8,426 nt of DNA from Sulfuricurvum sp. (GTDB taxonomy: Bacteria; Campylobacterota; Campylobacteria; Campylobacterales; Sulfurimonadaceae), in contig JAUXSZ010000258.1 in assembly GCA_030679635.1 (NCBI GenBank), positions 1 through 8,426 of the forward strand. The letters run 5' to 3'. A model generated the notes under the pieces. It searched no databases. It was not told where the DNA came from and saw only the letters and a program-made list of their open reading frames with translations. The translations under genes were made by a program, and so were the position numbers. Shown here one piece after another: positions 1 through 5,517 of this stretch; within the stretch, counting starts at the first letter, position 1, and each line of letters starts with the position of its first letter.

Positions 1-33
1 CATCAATCGCAAACGCTGGGGAGAAAAGAAAAA

Positions 34-456
34 TTATTTGGCACCGGCACCAAAAGTGGTGTAAATATATTTAGCCATTTTTTCGTCGGTAATTTTGCCT
101 TCGCGCTCTTCGATATGCTTCATGTTTTTCTGCATTACGGAGTGATAAGATTTACTATCAAAATCTTTGTTTCTCAAATCCTTCAATTTCGCAACCAAAT
201 CTTCTTTGCTCATCGCATTCAACGGAGGACCATAAATATTTCCCTTCTCTTGTGATGCCATACCGTGTGTAGCCGCTTCTTCTGCACTTGTCCCTGATTG
301 TTCTTTCAGTTTTGGCACTCCGTTCGCTTTGATACCATGACAGTTGGCACAACGGTTCTTATAAATCATGCTGGGCGTTTCCAAGATTTTTGCGCTGCAG
401 CAACTCGACATTAACAAAGATGCAAAACCGATTACAAGTAATCCACGTGTTTTCAT
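34..456 (-). CDS. Small exported monohaem cytochrome c (class I type)
   Basis: The 140-residue protein starts with a basic end and a hydrophobic stretch (about residues 5-18), so it is exported. Two adjacent cysteines (C19, C20) follow LMSS. This could be a poor lipobox that anchors the protein to a membrane, or the end of an ordinary Sec signal cut near CSA. One haem-binding motif, CANCH, lies at residues 36-40. The rest resembles a class I cytochrome c fold: a GPPL segment near residue 76, and a C-terminal helix around KITDEKMAKYIYTTFG. M108 or M112 could be the axial methionine. It would carry electrons in the periplasm; the partner cannot be read from sequence. AGGAG sits 6 bases before the ATG, which fixes the start. 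The 78-base gap after ribF suggests its own promoter. Cytochrome assignment is firm, the specific role unknown. Confidence 0.85.
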   Translation of the reverse strand: MKTRGLLVIGFASLLMSSCCSAKILETPSMIYKNRCANCHGIKANGVPKLKEQSGTSAEEAATHGMASQEKGNIYGPPLNAMSKEDLVAKLKDLRNKDFDSKSYHSVMQKNMKHIEEREGKITDEKMAKYIYTTFGAGAK

Positions 457-469
457 TTCGAACTCCTAA

Positions 470-515
470 ATTAAATATAATAAATGATAACATATTTCAT
501 ATTGAATAAAGGATT
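470..515 (-). promoter_or_regulatory. Possible promoter of the cytochrome gene
   Basis: The 78-base gap between ribF and the cytochrome gene is very AT-rich. On the minus strand it holds two -10-like hexamers, TATTAT (477-482) and TATCAT (484-489). No good -35 box is visible at 17 bases. Campylobacterota sigma-70 promoters often lack a conserved -35, so this is compatible but weak. No rho-independent terminator for ribF is seen in the gap, so read-through from the ligA run is also possible. Confidence 0.3.
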
Positions 516-534
516 AAACACACGTTCGGTGATT

Positions 535-1362
535 TTATAAACTTAGTCGGGTCAGCTCTCTTTTTGCATTTAACATATCTTCAGCAATGGCAATCTTGAG
601 GGATCCGATGGATTCAAACTTCCGATTTTTGCGCAAAAATTTGACAAAACAAATAGAAGCCTTAGTGCATAAGGCAATGGTCTCTCCCAAAATATGACTC
701 TCAATGGCATAACTTCCATCAGTAGTCATACGATGCCCCACAAAAACCACTGAGGGATGAAAATGTTCCTCATCATCGATACGTGTCAGTGCCGCATAGA
801 CTCCCTCTTCCGGTACTAAAAACCCTTTGCACTCAAGATTGATCGTCGGAACAAGCTCTTTTTGTCCGATCCCCTGCCCTCTGATAACGTTTCCGCTGAT
901 GCAGTAATTATGGCCCAAAAATCGGTTGGCGCCGTGGATATCGCCGATTTGAAGTTTTGCACGAATTTTATGGGAATGTACCGAATCATTATCGATGGTT
1001 ACTTGATCGACAATACGCACCTCACCTGTAAAAAAACGCTTTAAATCCTGATGCGAATAGCGGCGGTCTTTCCCAAAATGGAAATCGTAACCGACGACTA
1101 TCTTTTTTAAATGGGGAAACTGGCGGATTAGATGCGTAACAAATTCCTCTCCCTCTAAATGGCGGATATCGTCAAGCGGATAGTAAAAAACCGGATAATG
1201 GGTATATTTTTCTCGCTCACTCCCCGGAGTCAGATTGGCATATCCTGTTTCAATGACGACAATGGCCCCGTGTTCGCCCAATTGATCAAACAGTTGTTGA
1301 TGCCCGATGTGCATCCCGTCAAATCCGCCGATGGCGATTGCTTCAATTTTTGACAAAGCCAT
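535..1362 (-). CDS. ribF: Bifunctional riboflavin kinase / FMN adenylyltransferase (FAD synthetase)
   Basis: This enzyme phosphorylates riboflavin to FMN and then adenylylates FMN to FAD in the cytoplasm. From the chosen start it is 275 residues, slightly shorter than the family norm of about 300. The N-terminal adenylyltransferase domain shows GGFDGMHIGH (12-21) and GYDFHFGKDRR (91-101). The usual STRIR-like motif is replaced by SVHSHKIR (127-134). The C-terminal kinase domain starts near residue 155. It has GQGIGQKELVPTINLE (162-177) in place of the common GRxLGFPTxN pattern, GVY near 187, and a candidate catalytic glutamate E221 in AIESHIL. An in-frame start at 1416 exists, but ATG at 1362 is preferred: it has AGGAA 7 bases upstream and places MALSKIEAIAIGGFDG directly before the first motif. 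The start overlaps the end of tlyA by 20 bases, which implies coupled translation. Confidence 0.93.
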   Translation of the reverse strand: MALSKIEAIAIGGFDGMHIGHQQLFDQLGEHGAIVVIETGYANLTPGSEREKYTHYPVFYYPLDDIRHLEGEEFVTHLIRQFPHLKKIVVGYDFHFGKDRRYSHQDLKRFFTGEVRIVDQVTIDNDSVHSHKIRAKLQIGDIHGANRFLGHNYCISGNVIRGQGIGQKELVPTINLECKGFLVPEEGVYAALTRIDDEEHFHPSVVFVGHRMTTDGSYAIESHILGETIALCTKASICFVKFLRKNRKFESIGSLKIAIAEDMLNAKRELTRLSL

Positions 1363-2053
1363 AGCAGGTTTCCTGATTTCCCTCTTTGCCGGCAATATGC
1401 GCCGTCTCTTTCGCAATGAGCTTCCACCCTAAGAGTGAACAGGTATCTTCAAATTTAATCATCGCTTTGCCGATTGCCTGATTGTCTTTAACCACCCCGT
1501 TTTTATCCCGCTTTACTTCGCGCCCCACCTGAAATTGCGGCTTGAACAAGATCACAATGTAACGGGAACTGAGTCGATCGATGGACTCAAGTACCAATTC
1601 CAAAGGGATGAAGGCAACATCGCACGTTACAATTTCATACGGTTTATCCGCTGTAAATTCTCGAATGTCTGTGTTTTCATGCACGCTCACTCTGACATCA
1701 CTGCGCAATGATGGATGGAGCTGATCACTCCCTACATCAACACACGTGACACTTGCTACCCCCTCTTCCAGGAGCACTTGGGTAAAACCGCCCGTGCTTG
1801 AACCGATATCAAGAGCGTTCAAACCGCTCAAATCCCATTCGGTAAAGGGGAGAAACCCTTTGAGTTTGATCGCGGCACGGCTCACGTATTGTGCAACATC
1901 CGCAATCTCGACTTTCATCGTTTCATCGGCTTCAAACGATACTTTGTCAATAATTTTTCCATCCACACTCACCGCATGGTCTTTAATCAACTGTTGCGCT
2001 TTATTCCGACTTTCCACTAATCCCAATTCAACCAAATAACTATCCAAACGCAT
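1343..2053 (-). CDS. tlyA: TlyA-family rRNA 2'-O-methyltransferase (S4 plus FtsJ-like domains)
   Basis: TlyA proteins methylate ribose 2'-hydroxyls in 16S and/or 23S rRNA; in mycobacteria loss gives capreomycin resistance, and in Campylobacter homologues affect virulence traits. The 236-residue protein has an N-terminal S4 RNA-binding domain (about 1-60, RLDSYLVELGLVESRNKAQQ) and a Rossmann methyltransferase domain. The SAM-binding loop is LDIGSSTGGFT (81-91). The catalytic set K63, D145 (CDVAFIP), K171 (FKPQFQVG) and E228 (in GNQE) matches the K-D-K-E pattern of the family. A TTG codon at 2056 could extend it by one residue, but ATG at 2053 is better. It overlaps the ligA stop as TGATG, with a GGTGGG purine tract about 9 bases upstream. 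The absence of an extended N-terminus suggests the short type I form seen in Campylobacterota, known to modify 23S rRNA; that subtype is inferred. Confidence 0.93.
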   Translation of the reverse strand: MRLDSYLVELGLVESRNKAQQLIKDHAVSVDGKIIDKVSFEADETMKVEIADVAQYVSRAAIKLKGFLPFTEWDLSGLNALDIGSSTGGFTQVLLEEGVASVTCVDVGSDQLHPSLRSDVRVSVHENTDIREFTADKPYEIVTCDVAFIPLELVLESIDRLSSRYIVILFKPQFQVGREVKRDKNGVVKDNQAIGKAMIKFEDTCSLLGWKLIAKETAHIAGKEGNQETCYGFVKN

Positions 2054-4008
2054 CAATTATTTCCCACCATTTTTCTAAATTCGCTCTCTGTGAGCAATGT
2101 AATCCCTAATTCTACCGCTTTATCATATTTACTTCCCGCATCTTCGCCAAAAATGACGAAATCGGTCTTTTTTGACACCGACGAAGCAACTTTTGCCCCC
2201 AATTCTTCCATCATCCCTTTGATGATGTCACGCGCAACGCTCATAGCTCCCGTAACAACAACCGTTTTTCCTTTAAAGGGATTTTCAACGGCTATTTTTT
2301 TGACCGGTTCAATCGGTTCTAACGCTTCTCGCAAAGCATTGATTTTCGCGCCGTTTACCCGAACAAATTCGAGGAGCGATTCGACCATCTCTCCTCCAAA
2401 TCCATCAAGTGCCAAAATCTCTTCACGGTGCGCACGATCAAACGCGGTTCCAAATGCGGTACACAATGTTTTGGAAGCGACTTCCCCTATGTGTTCGATC
2501 CCCAAAGCATTGATAAAGCGCCAGCACTCGCACCCCTTTGCCGCTTGTATCGCATACAGGAGATTTTGGCTCTTTTTTTCCTTGAACCCCTCAAGGCGCA
2601 GAAGCTGTTCCAGCGTCAGTCTAAAAAGATCGATCAGTTCTTCTACCAACCCTGCTTCATGCAATGCCAAAACGATTCTTTCCCCCAACCCATCGATGTT
2701 GAGACACGGTTTCGAGGCAAAATAGATGATCGAGTTAACCACCCGTGCTTCGCAATCCAGATTTTGGCACTTGATCAATGCCCCCTCGTCCAACAATTCA
2801 CTGTTACACACGGGACACAGAGAAGGCCTGTCAATCACCGTTTCATTGCCATCGCGCTCTGACGTGATTACTTTTACGATCTTAGGGATAACATCGCCGC
2901 TGCGCAAGATAATGACTTTGTCCCCGATGCGGATGTCTTTGCGGGCAATTTCGTCAAAATTGTGCAATGTTGAGCGCTCTACCACAACCCCCTCGATCGA
3001 CACAGGCTCGACGATAGCCACTGGGGTCACGACACCACTTCGCCCTACTTGGTAGATCACCTCTTTGAGAGTCGTCAGCTTCTCAATGGCGGGAAATTTG
3101 TACGCAGCCGCCCAACGAGGATTTTTCACCGTATACCCCAGCTCGTCTTGCACCGCGATCGAATCGACTTTGATCACCATCCCGTCCAACAGCATCGCGA
3201 AATTATCCCGTGCGATACGCATCTCATGATAAAACGTCTCTATCTCGTCCGAACTAACGCATATATGGGTCATGTGAGGATTACGGAATCCCAACGCGTA
3301 CACCCATTCCATCCGCTCGCTAAGATTCGCAATGTCCAGTGTATTCGCCCCGATACCGTAGGGCATAAAAACCAAACGCCGAGATGCCGTGATACGCGTA
3401 TCGAGCTGTCGTAAACTTCCTGCCGCCGCATTACGAGGATTGGCAAACAAATTTTCCCCGTTTTTAAGCCGTTCTTCATTGATCTTCTCAAAATCCTCTT
3501 TGAAGATGACCACTTCACCCCGTATTTCAATGCGCTCTTGGTAATCTATGGTCAGAGGAATACTCTGTATCGTTTTGGCGTTTTGGGTAACGTCTTCCCC
3601 TTGAGTACCATCACCGCGGGTGATTGCCTGAACCAATTTGCCATCGTCATAAATCAGATTCAAACTCGCCCCATCAAATTTCGGTTCACTGTAAAACTTC
3701 ACATCGCCGTAAACTTTGGTGATCCGCTCTACCCATTTGTCAAGCTCTTCTTTATTAAACAGATCTTCCAAACTCCACATACGGCTCAAGTGTTGGGCTT
3801 TATCAAACTTATCCTGAGGCTGATCGCCTACGCGCTGTGTGGGTGAATCAGAGAGTATTTCGCTTGGATGTTCATGCTCGTATGCAACCACCTTGTGATA
3901 GAGAATGTCATATTCTTCATCGGTCGTGATTGGGTCGTCAAGAACATAGTAGTGGTAGGAGTATTTTTTGAGTTGTTTTACGGCGCTTTGGTATTCGGTT
4001 TGGGTCAT
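2053..4008 (-). CDS. ligA: NAD+-dependent DNA ligase
   Basis: LigA is the essential replicative ligase that seals nicks using NAD+. The 651-residue protein is complete, and slightly shorter than the E. coli enzyme (671). The Ia domain for NMN binding is at about 1-60, with YHYYVLDDPITTDEEYD and SPTQRVG. The adenylation domain has the KxDG motif KFDG with catalytic K110. It also has TRGDGTQGEDVT (130-141), EIRGEV (161-166), NPRNAAAGSLRQLD (190-203), DGMVIKVD (275-282) and RWAAAYKFPA (298-307). An OB fold follows, beginning near VGRSGVVTPVA. The four-cysteine zinc finger is C398, C401, C414 and C419. HhH repeats span about 430-560 and a C-terminal BRCT domain about 577-651. The motif usually read as MLSLxxxF is MWSLEDLF here (77-84). 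The start overlaps the toxin stop as ATGA (4 bases), and the stop overlaps tlyA by 1 base, so it is translated within a coupled run. Confidence 0.98.
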   Translation of the reverse strand: MTQTEYQSAVKQLKKYSYHYYVLDDPITTDEEYDILYHKVVAYEHEHPSEILSDSPTQRVGDQPQDKFDKAQHLSRMWSLEDLFNKEELDKWVERITKVYGDVKFYSEPKFDGASLNLIYDDGKLVQAITRGDGTQGEDVTQNAKTIQSIPLTIDYQERIEIRGEVVIFKEDFEKINEERLKNGENLFANPRNAAAGSLRQLDTRITASRRLVFMPYGIGANTLDIANLSERMEWVYALGFRNPHMTHICVSSDEIETFYHEMRIARDNFAMLLDGMVIKVDSIAVQDELGYTVKNPRWAAAYKFPAIEKLTTLKEVIYQVGRSGVVTPVAIVEPVSIEGVVVERSTLHNFDEIARKDIRIGDKVIILRSGDVIPKIVKVITSERDGNETVIDRPSLCPVCNSELLDEGALIKCQNLDCEARVVNSIIYFASKPCLNIDGLGERIVLALHEAGLVEELIDLFRLTLEQLLRLEGFKEKKSQNLLYAIQAAKGCECWRFINALGIEHIGEVASKTLCTAFGTAFDRAHREEILALDGFGGEMVESLLEFVRVNGAKINALREALEPIEPVKKIAVENPFKGKTVVVTGAMSVARDIIKGMMEELGAKVASSVSKKTDFVIFGEDAGSKYDKAVELGITLLTESEFRKMVGNN

Positions 4009-4295
4009 TGGTCATTCTCGTCTTTGTAATCTTCATATTTTGTCAGTGCGAACACTTTTATCTCGTCATCTACAATTTTATACATCACCGTCCAACCCTT
4101 AAAAATCAAATCTCGGATATTATCATCGTTATAATGAATTGAGCGACGGCAACGGTAGGGAAAATCGCTCAGGCTGTAACACTCACGCAAAATCTCACGA
4201 CGAAACGTATGCGCCGCGCTTTTTTTATCCTTGGCAATTTTTTCCAAAACAAACTGAAGTTTGGCTATAAAAGAGGGAAGCAGTCTAACTTTCAT
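4005..4295 (-). CDS. RelE/ParE-superfamily toxin of a type II toxin-antitoxin pair
   Basis: This is a 96-residue basic protein. It has the layout of the RelE/ParE toxin fold: an N-terminal strand (MKVRLLPSF), two helices rich in lysine and arginine (about 10-42), then strands around RCRRSIHY (48-55), IRDLIFKGWTVMYKIVDDEIKVFAL (60-84). Members either cleave mRNA on the ribosome (RelE) or block gyrase (ParE); the sequence does not tell which. The central RxLIFKGWTVMYKI stretch resembles the conserved R-x-L-x-x-x-Y-x-x-x-Y-x-I core, with W68 in place of the first aromatic. The ATG lies inside the antitoxin gene (11-base overlap) and has no strong Shine-Dalgarno of its own, so translation is probably coupled. 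Its stop overlaps the ligA start by 4 bases, which is unusual for an accessory module. Confidence 0.83.
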   Translation of the reverse strand: MKVRLLPSFIAKLQFVLEKIAKDKKSAAHTFRREILRECYSLSDFPYRCRRSIHYNDDNIRDLIFKGWTVMYKIVDDEIKVFALTKYEDYKDENDQ

Positions 4296-4590
4296 ACGAG
4301 TCGATAATCCGTTCGAGATATGCGTCTACCTCTTCAATCGTATAGTTCCGTGAACTGTCAATACTTTCATGCGCTTTTTGGAGGTACTCTTTTTCGCTCA
4401 TTGTGTTCCAATAACGATAATCACGGAGCTGTTCGTATTCGAGTGCGCTGAGAACTACCGCTTCAGGTTTGTTGTTTCGCAAAACGCAAATCTTATCGAC
4501 TTCATGGTTAGCAAGTTTTGAGAGAACCGCTCCGAAGTTTTTCGCGACATCGGTCGAACTCATCAGTTCGTTGGGTTTATAGGATACCAT
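4285..4590 (-). CDS. Phd/YefM-family antitoxin
   Basis: This 101-residue acidic protein matches the Phd/YefM antitoxin pattern. The N-terminal DNA-binding and dimerisation part contains MSSTDVAKNFGAVLSKL (10-26), then the typical KICVLRNNKPEAVVLSALEYEQL (33-55). The C-terminal arm (about 60-101) is charged and helix-prone, as expected for the toxin-neutralising segment. Such antitoxins bind and inhibit the toxin, and repress their own promoter, more strongly as a complex with toxin. The gene precedes the toxin, which is the usual order, and overlaps it by 11 bases. GGGAG lies 7 bases before the ATG and a TATAAT box lies about 30 bases before it. These place a transcription start just upstream, so this promoter may also drive ligA, tlyA and ribF. 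Confidence 0.88.
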   Translation of the reverse strand: MVSYKPNELMSSTDVAKNFGAVLSKLANHEVDKICVLRNNKPEAVVLSALEYEQLRDYRYWNTMSEKEYLQKAHESIDSSRNYTIEEVDAYLERIIDSYES

Positions 4591-4614
4591 CGTAATCTCC
4601 CGTGTAATCTTACG
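4591..4614 (-). promoter_or_regulatory. Candidate operator between the -10 box and the antitoxin start
   Basis: Just before the antitoxin ATG there is an imperfect symmetric arrangement: CGTAA (4591-4595) and its complement TTACG (4610-4614). There is also a direct repeat of GTAATCT (4592-4598 and 4604-4610). The site overlaps the ribosome binding site and the expected transcription start, which is where Phd/YefM proteins usually bind to repress their own genes. This is a positional inference; the palindrome arms are only 5 bases. Confidence 0.35.
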
Positions 4615-4618
4615 GAAT

Positions 4619-4647
4619 ATTATACAGGGTTTTTAGAAAATTTCAGA
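4619..4647 (-). promoter_or_regulatory. Predicted sigma-70 promoter of the toxin-antitoxin (and possibly ligA) operon
   Basis: On the minus strand a consensus TATAAT occupies 4619-4624, directly preceded by TG. The expected -35 position (4642-4647) reads TCTGAA, a poor match, but T-rich sequence lies between. A strong -10 with little -35 is common in Campylobacterota. It is the only clear promoter between mutS2 and ligA apart from the one in front of the secreted-protein gene. Confidence 0.5.
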
Positions 4648-4724
4648 GTAGTTGCCGATCTAACTTCTTAAAAGCTTTTGAAATAAAAGTTCTTCAACAT
4701 TCTGCATTAAACAAACAATAGTTA

Positions 4725-4766
4725 ACATATTTTTAAAGATTTTACTGTGAAACGGGAAAGTTTGCA
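4725..4766. repeat. Diverged direct repeat, copy 1 (matches 5392-5433)
   Basis: Ungapped comparison with 5392-5433 (offset 667) gives 33 of 42 identical bases by hand count, including ACATATTTT and ATGAAAC-like runs. Most differences are G/A or C/T transitions. The block lies on the stop-codon side of the detached mutS2 tail, just as copy 2 lies on the stop-codon side of the intact mutS2. This suggests a duplicated mutS2 downstream region. AT-rich composition lowers the significance. Confidence 0.5.
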
Positions 4767-4805
4767 AGGAAAAAGAGGATGGATTTATTTTATTTTATAA
4801 GCTAG

Positions 4806-4826
4806 ATTCCCGATCAAGTCGGGAAT
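4806..4826. repeat. Palindromic intergenic repeat (ATTCCCGA / TCGGGAAT hairpin)
   Basis: A perfect 8-base inverted repeat, ATTCCCGA and TCGGGAAT, flanks a 5-base TCAAG loop, followed by GACGGGAAT. The motif resembles the GTCATTCCCG-type dispersed palindromic elements found between genes in many Proteobacteria; that family link is from memory. It abuts the stop of the detached mutS2 tail. It is not followed by a T-run on either strand, so it is not a standard terminator. Confidence 0.7.
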
Positions 4827-4837
4827 GACGGGAATTT

Positions 4838-4890
4838 TTAGAGCCGTACTACTTTTGCCCCAAATCCGCCAAAATGCTGAGGGGCATCGG
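4838..4890 (-). pseudogene. Detached 3' end of a diverged mutS2 gene
   Basis: On the minus strand this stretch encodes DAPQHFGGFGAKVVRL followed by TAA. The intact MutS2 ends in DAPQHLGGFGAKIVRL and TAA, so 14 of 16 residues are identical and the other two are conservative (F/L, V/I). At DNA level 41 of 53 bases match 5512-5564. Differences fall mainly at third codon positions, including CGG versus AGA for the same arginine. This is the pattern of two functional mutS2 genes that diverged under protein-level selection, not decay of a fresh duplicate. Nothing mutS2-like precedes it: similarity stops sharply after ATCGG at 4890. It is a remnant of the Smr-domain end and not expressed as a protein. 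Confidence 0.87.
4874..4890. repeat. 17-base perfect direct repeat, copy 1 (att-like)
   Basis: ATGCTGAGGGGCATCGG is identical here and at 5548-5564, in the same orientation. The two copies are 674 bases apart and bracket the secreted-protein gene. It is the longest exact match within the duplicated mutS2 tail, and lies at the abrupt outer edge of the homology. It could be an integration or crossover site, or simply a conserved coding stretch. Confidence 0.6.
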
Positions 4891-4898
4891 AGAGGCAT

Positions 4899-4923
4899 AG
4901 GCTAAAAGGAGCCTGTCCCCTTT
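4899..4923. repeat. GC-rich hairpin next to an AAAGGGGACAGGCTCC-type motif
   Basis: On the minus strand, just after the secreted-protein stop, AAAGGGGACAGGCTCC is followed by TTTTAGCCT, giving a 5-base stem AGGCT/AGCCT with a 6-base loop (4899-4914). From memory, similar GGGGACAGGCT motifs occur as repeats near REP-associated tyrosine transposases (RAYT) in other bacteria. No such transposase is in this window. It may also act as a weak terminator, but no T-run follows the stem. Confidence 0.45.
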
Positions 4924-4928
4924 ATGTT

Positions 4929-5345
4929 TTAGTCTCTGCCGTGACCTTTGTTCCCATGATCATTACCTCTGCCTTTGTCCTGGCGGTCATGCCCGCGATC
5001 ACGGTGTTTTTCATGATAACGCGGGACATATTCGCGTTGGTACCAGCCATCCTGCACAAATAAGACTCGCTCGCCGCATGCATGATATTCGCGACAGTGT
5101 TTCTTCCAATTTTTGGCGTGGCCCGGCCGGACGTGCAGATAGACCGGTTGGCGATGCATCGATACCCCCCGCTCAACGATTATCGGTTGATGGTAGAGCA
5201 CCCTTGGTTGCGGGAAGTCGCCGATGTCAAGTCGGCCATAGAAACCGGGCTGGCCGATGCTAACCGAAACACCAACGTCGGCAGCGAGTGCCTGGGCAGT
5301 GAGAGTGGCCGCGGCAATTACCGTTGCTATGAGAAAACGCTTCAT
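4929..5345 (-). CDS. Small secreted basic protein, function unknown, probably acquired
   Basis: This 138-residue protein begins with a clear Sec signal peptide (MKRFLIATVIAAATLTAQALA, cut near residue 21), so it is periplasmic or secreted. The mature part contains GVSVSIGQPGFYGRLDIGDFPQPRV-like sequence (24-49), a central YLHVRPGHAKNWKKHC stretch (69-84), two cysteines (C84, C90) that could form a disulfide, and FVQDGWYQREYVPRY (96-110). The tail (about 111-138) is rich in H, R, K, D and G and looks disordered or metal-binding. I recall similar small proteins in Betaproteobacteria, so transfer from there is plausible; this needs a search. GC is about 58% by hand count over 5101-5280, above the neighbours. 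AGGGG lies 5 bases before the ATG. It sits between the two copies of the mutS2 tail. No function can be assigned. Confidence 0.8.
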   Translation of the reverse strand: MKRFLIATVIAAATLTAQALAADVGVSVSIGQPGFYGRLDIGDFPQPRVLYHQPIIVERGVSMHRQPVYLHVRPGHAKNWKKHCREYHACGERVLFVQDGWYQREYVPRYHEKHRDRGHDRQDKGRGNDHGNKGHGRD

Positions 5346-5362
5346 TATGACCCCTTTTTTCT

Positions 5363-5391
5363 ATAATATCTTTTTACTATAACATAAAATT
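5363..5391 (-). promoter_or_regulatory. Possible promoter of the secreted-protein gene
   Basis: On the minus strand TATTAT occupies 5363-5368, about 18 bases before the ATG, in a very AT-rich stretch. At 17 bases upstream (5386-5391) the sequence is AATTTT, not a recognisable -35. A strong AGGGG ribosome binding site follows. The promoter call is by position and base composition only. Confidence 0.35.
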
Positions 5392-5433
5392 ACATATTTT
5401 AATAAATTCTACTATGAAACAAGAAAATTTACA
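5392..5433. repeat. Diverged direct repeat, copy 2 (matches 4725-4766)
   Basis: This AT-rich block matches 4725-4766 at 33 of 42 positions without gaps. It lies about 80 bases beyond the intact mutS2 stop and overlaps the upstream region of the secreted-protein gene. Its relation to the mutS2 stop parallels that of copy 1, with copy 1 additionally separated from its tail by the palindromic repeat. Confidence 0.5.
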
Positions 5434-5442
5434 CTACTAAAT

Positions 5443-5475
5443 ACTGAAAATAAAAAGCTGAATTCGTTCTAAGCT
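5443..5475 (-). terminator. Weak candidate terminator downstream of mutS2
   Basis: On the minus strand GAGCT and AGCTT can pair (one G-U) across a 12-base loop, followed by TTTATTTTC. The stem is short and GC-poor, so the prediction is marginal, but the T-rich tail is on the correct side for ending mutS2 transcription before the secreted-protein promoter. Confidence 0.2.
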
Positions 5476-5505
5476 CTAGTTTGGGAATGTATATTTTTAT
5501 CTATG

Positions 5506-5517
5506 CTGTAATTACAG
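5506..5517. repeat. Perfect 12-base palindrome across the mutS2 stop codon
   Basis: CTGTAATTACAG is its own complement and includes the mutS2 TAA stop and last leucine codon. The detached tail at 4838 does not keep this palindrome, so it is specific to the intact copy. It may be a protein-binding site or chance. Confidence 0.45.

Larger units (their letters stand above)
4615..4837. other. AT-rich intergenic region upstream of the antitoxin
   Basis: The gap between the antitoxin gene and the secreted-protein gene (4591-4928, 338 bases) holds no credible gene. Reading from low to high coordinate, it contains the antitoxin operator and promoter, an AAAAGCTTTT palindrome (4670-4679), and the diverged repeat block at 4725-4766. 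A palindromic repeat (4806-4826), the detached mutS2 tail (4838-4890) and a short GC-rich hairpin (4899-4914) follow. Confidence 0.6.

Noticed and set aside
1..33. CAT at positions 1-3 as the start of the next minus-strand gene
   Set aside because: The coding sequence would lie outside the window and no purine-rich ribosome binding site precedes it on that strand, so it cannot be supported.
1363..1416. 18-residue N-terminal extension of RibF
   Set aside because: It would lie inside tlyA, is very basic and unlike RibF N-termini. ATG at 1362 has a good ribosome binding site.
2054..2056. TTG start for TlyA
   Set aside because: The next codon is ATG in a TGATG stop-start overlap, a better and more common start.
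2090..2725. Long plus-strand open frame (211 codons) within ligA
   Set aside because: It lies wholly opposite a well-supported LigA with all motifs, and its translation is low-complexity serine-rich with no recognisable domain.
4670..4679. AAAAGCTTTT palindrome as a regulatory site
   Set aside because: Short AT palindromes are expected by chance in sequence this AT-rich; nothing else supports it.
4806..4826. Rho-independent terminator
   Set aside because: The stem is good but no T-run follows on either strand; a dispersed palindromic repeat is a better reading.
4838..4923. Small expressed peptide from the mutS2 tail
   Set aside because: The frame opens after a TAA just upstream, has no start codon with a ribosome binding site, and only the last 16 codons are mutS2-like.
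5082..5366. Plus-strand open frames opposite the secreted-protein gene, and a minus-strand frame at 4922-5176
   Set aside because: No signal peptide, ribosome binding site or recognisable motif. The 4929-5345 frame has a strong AGGGG site and signal peptide, so the others are shadows of GC-rich sequence.
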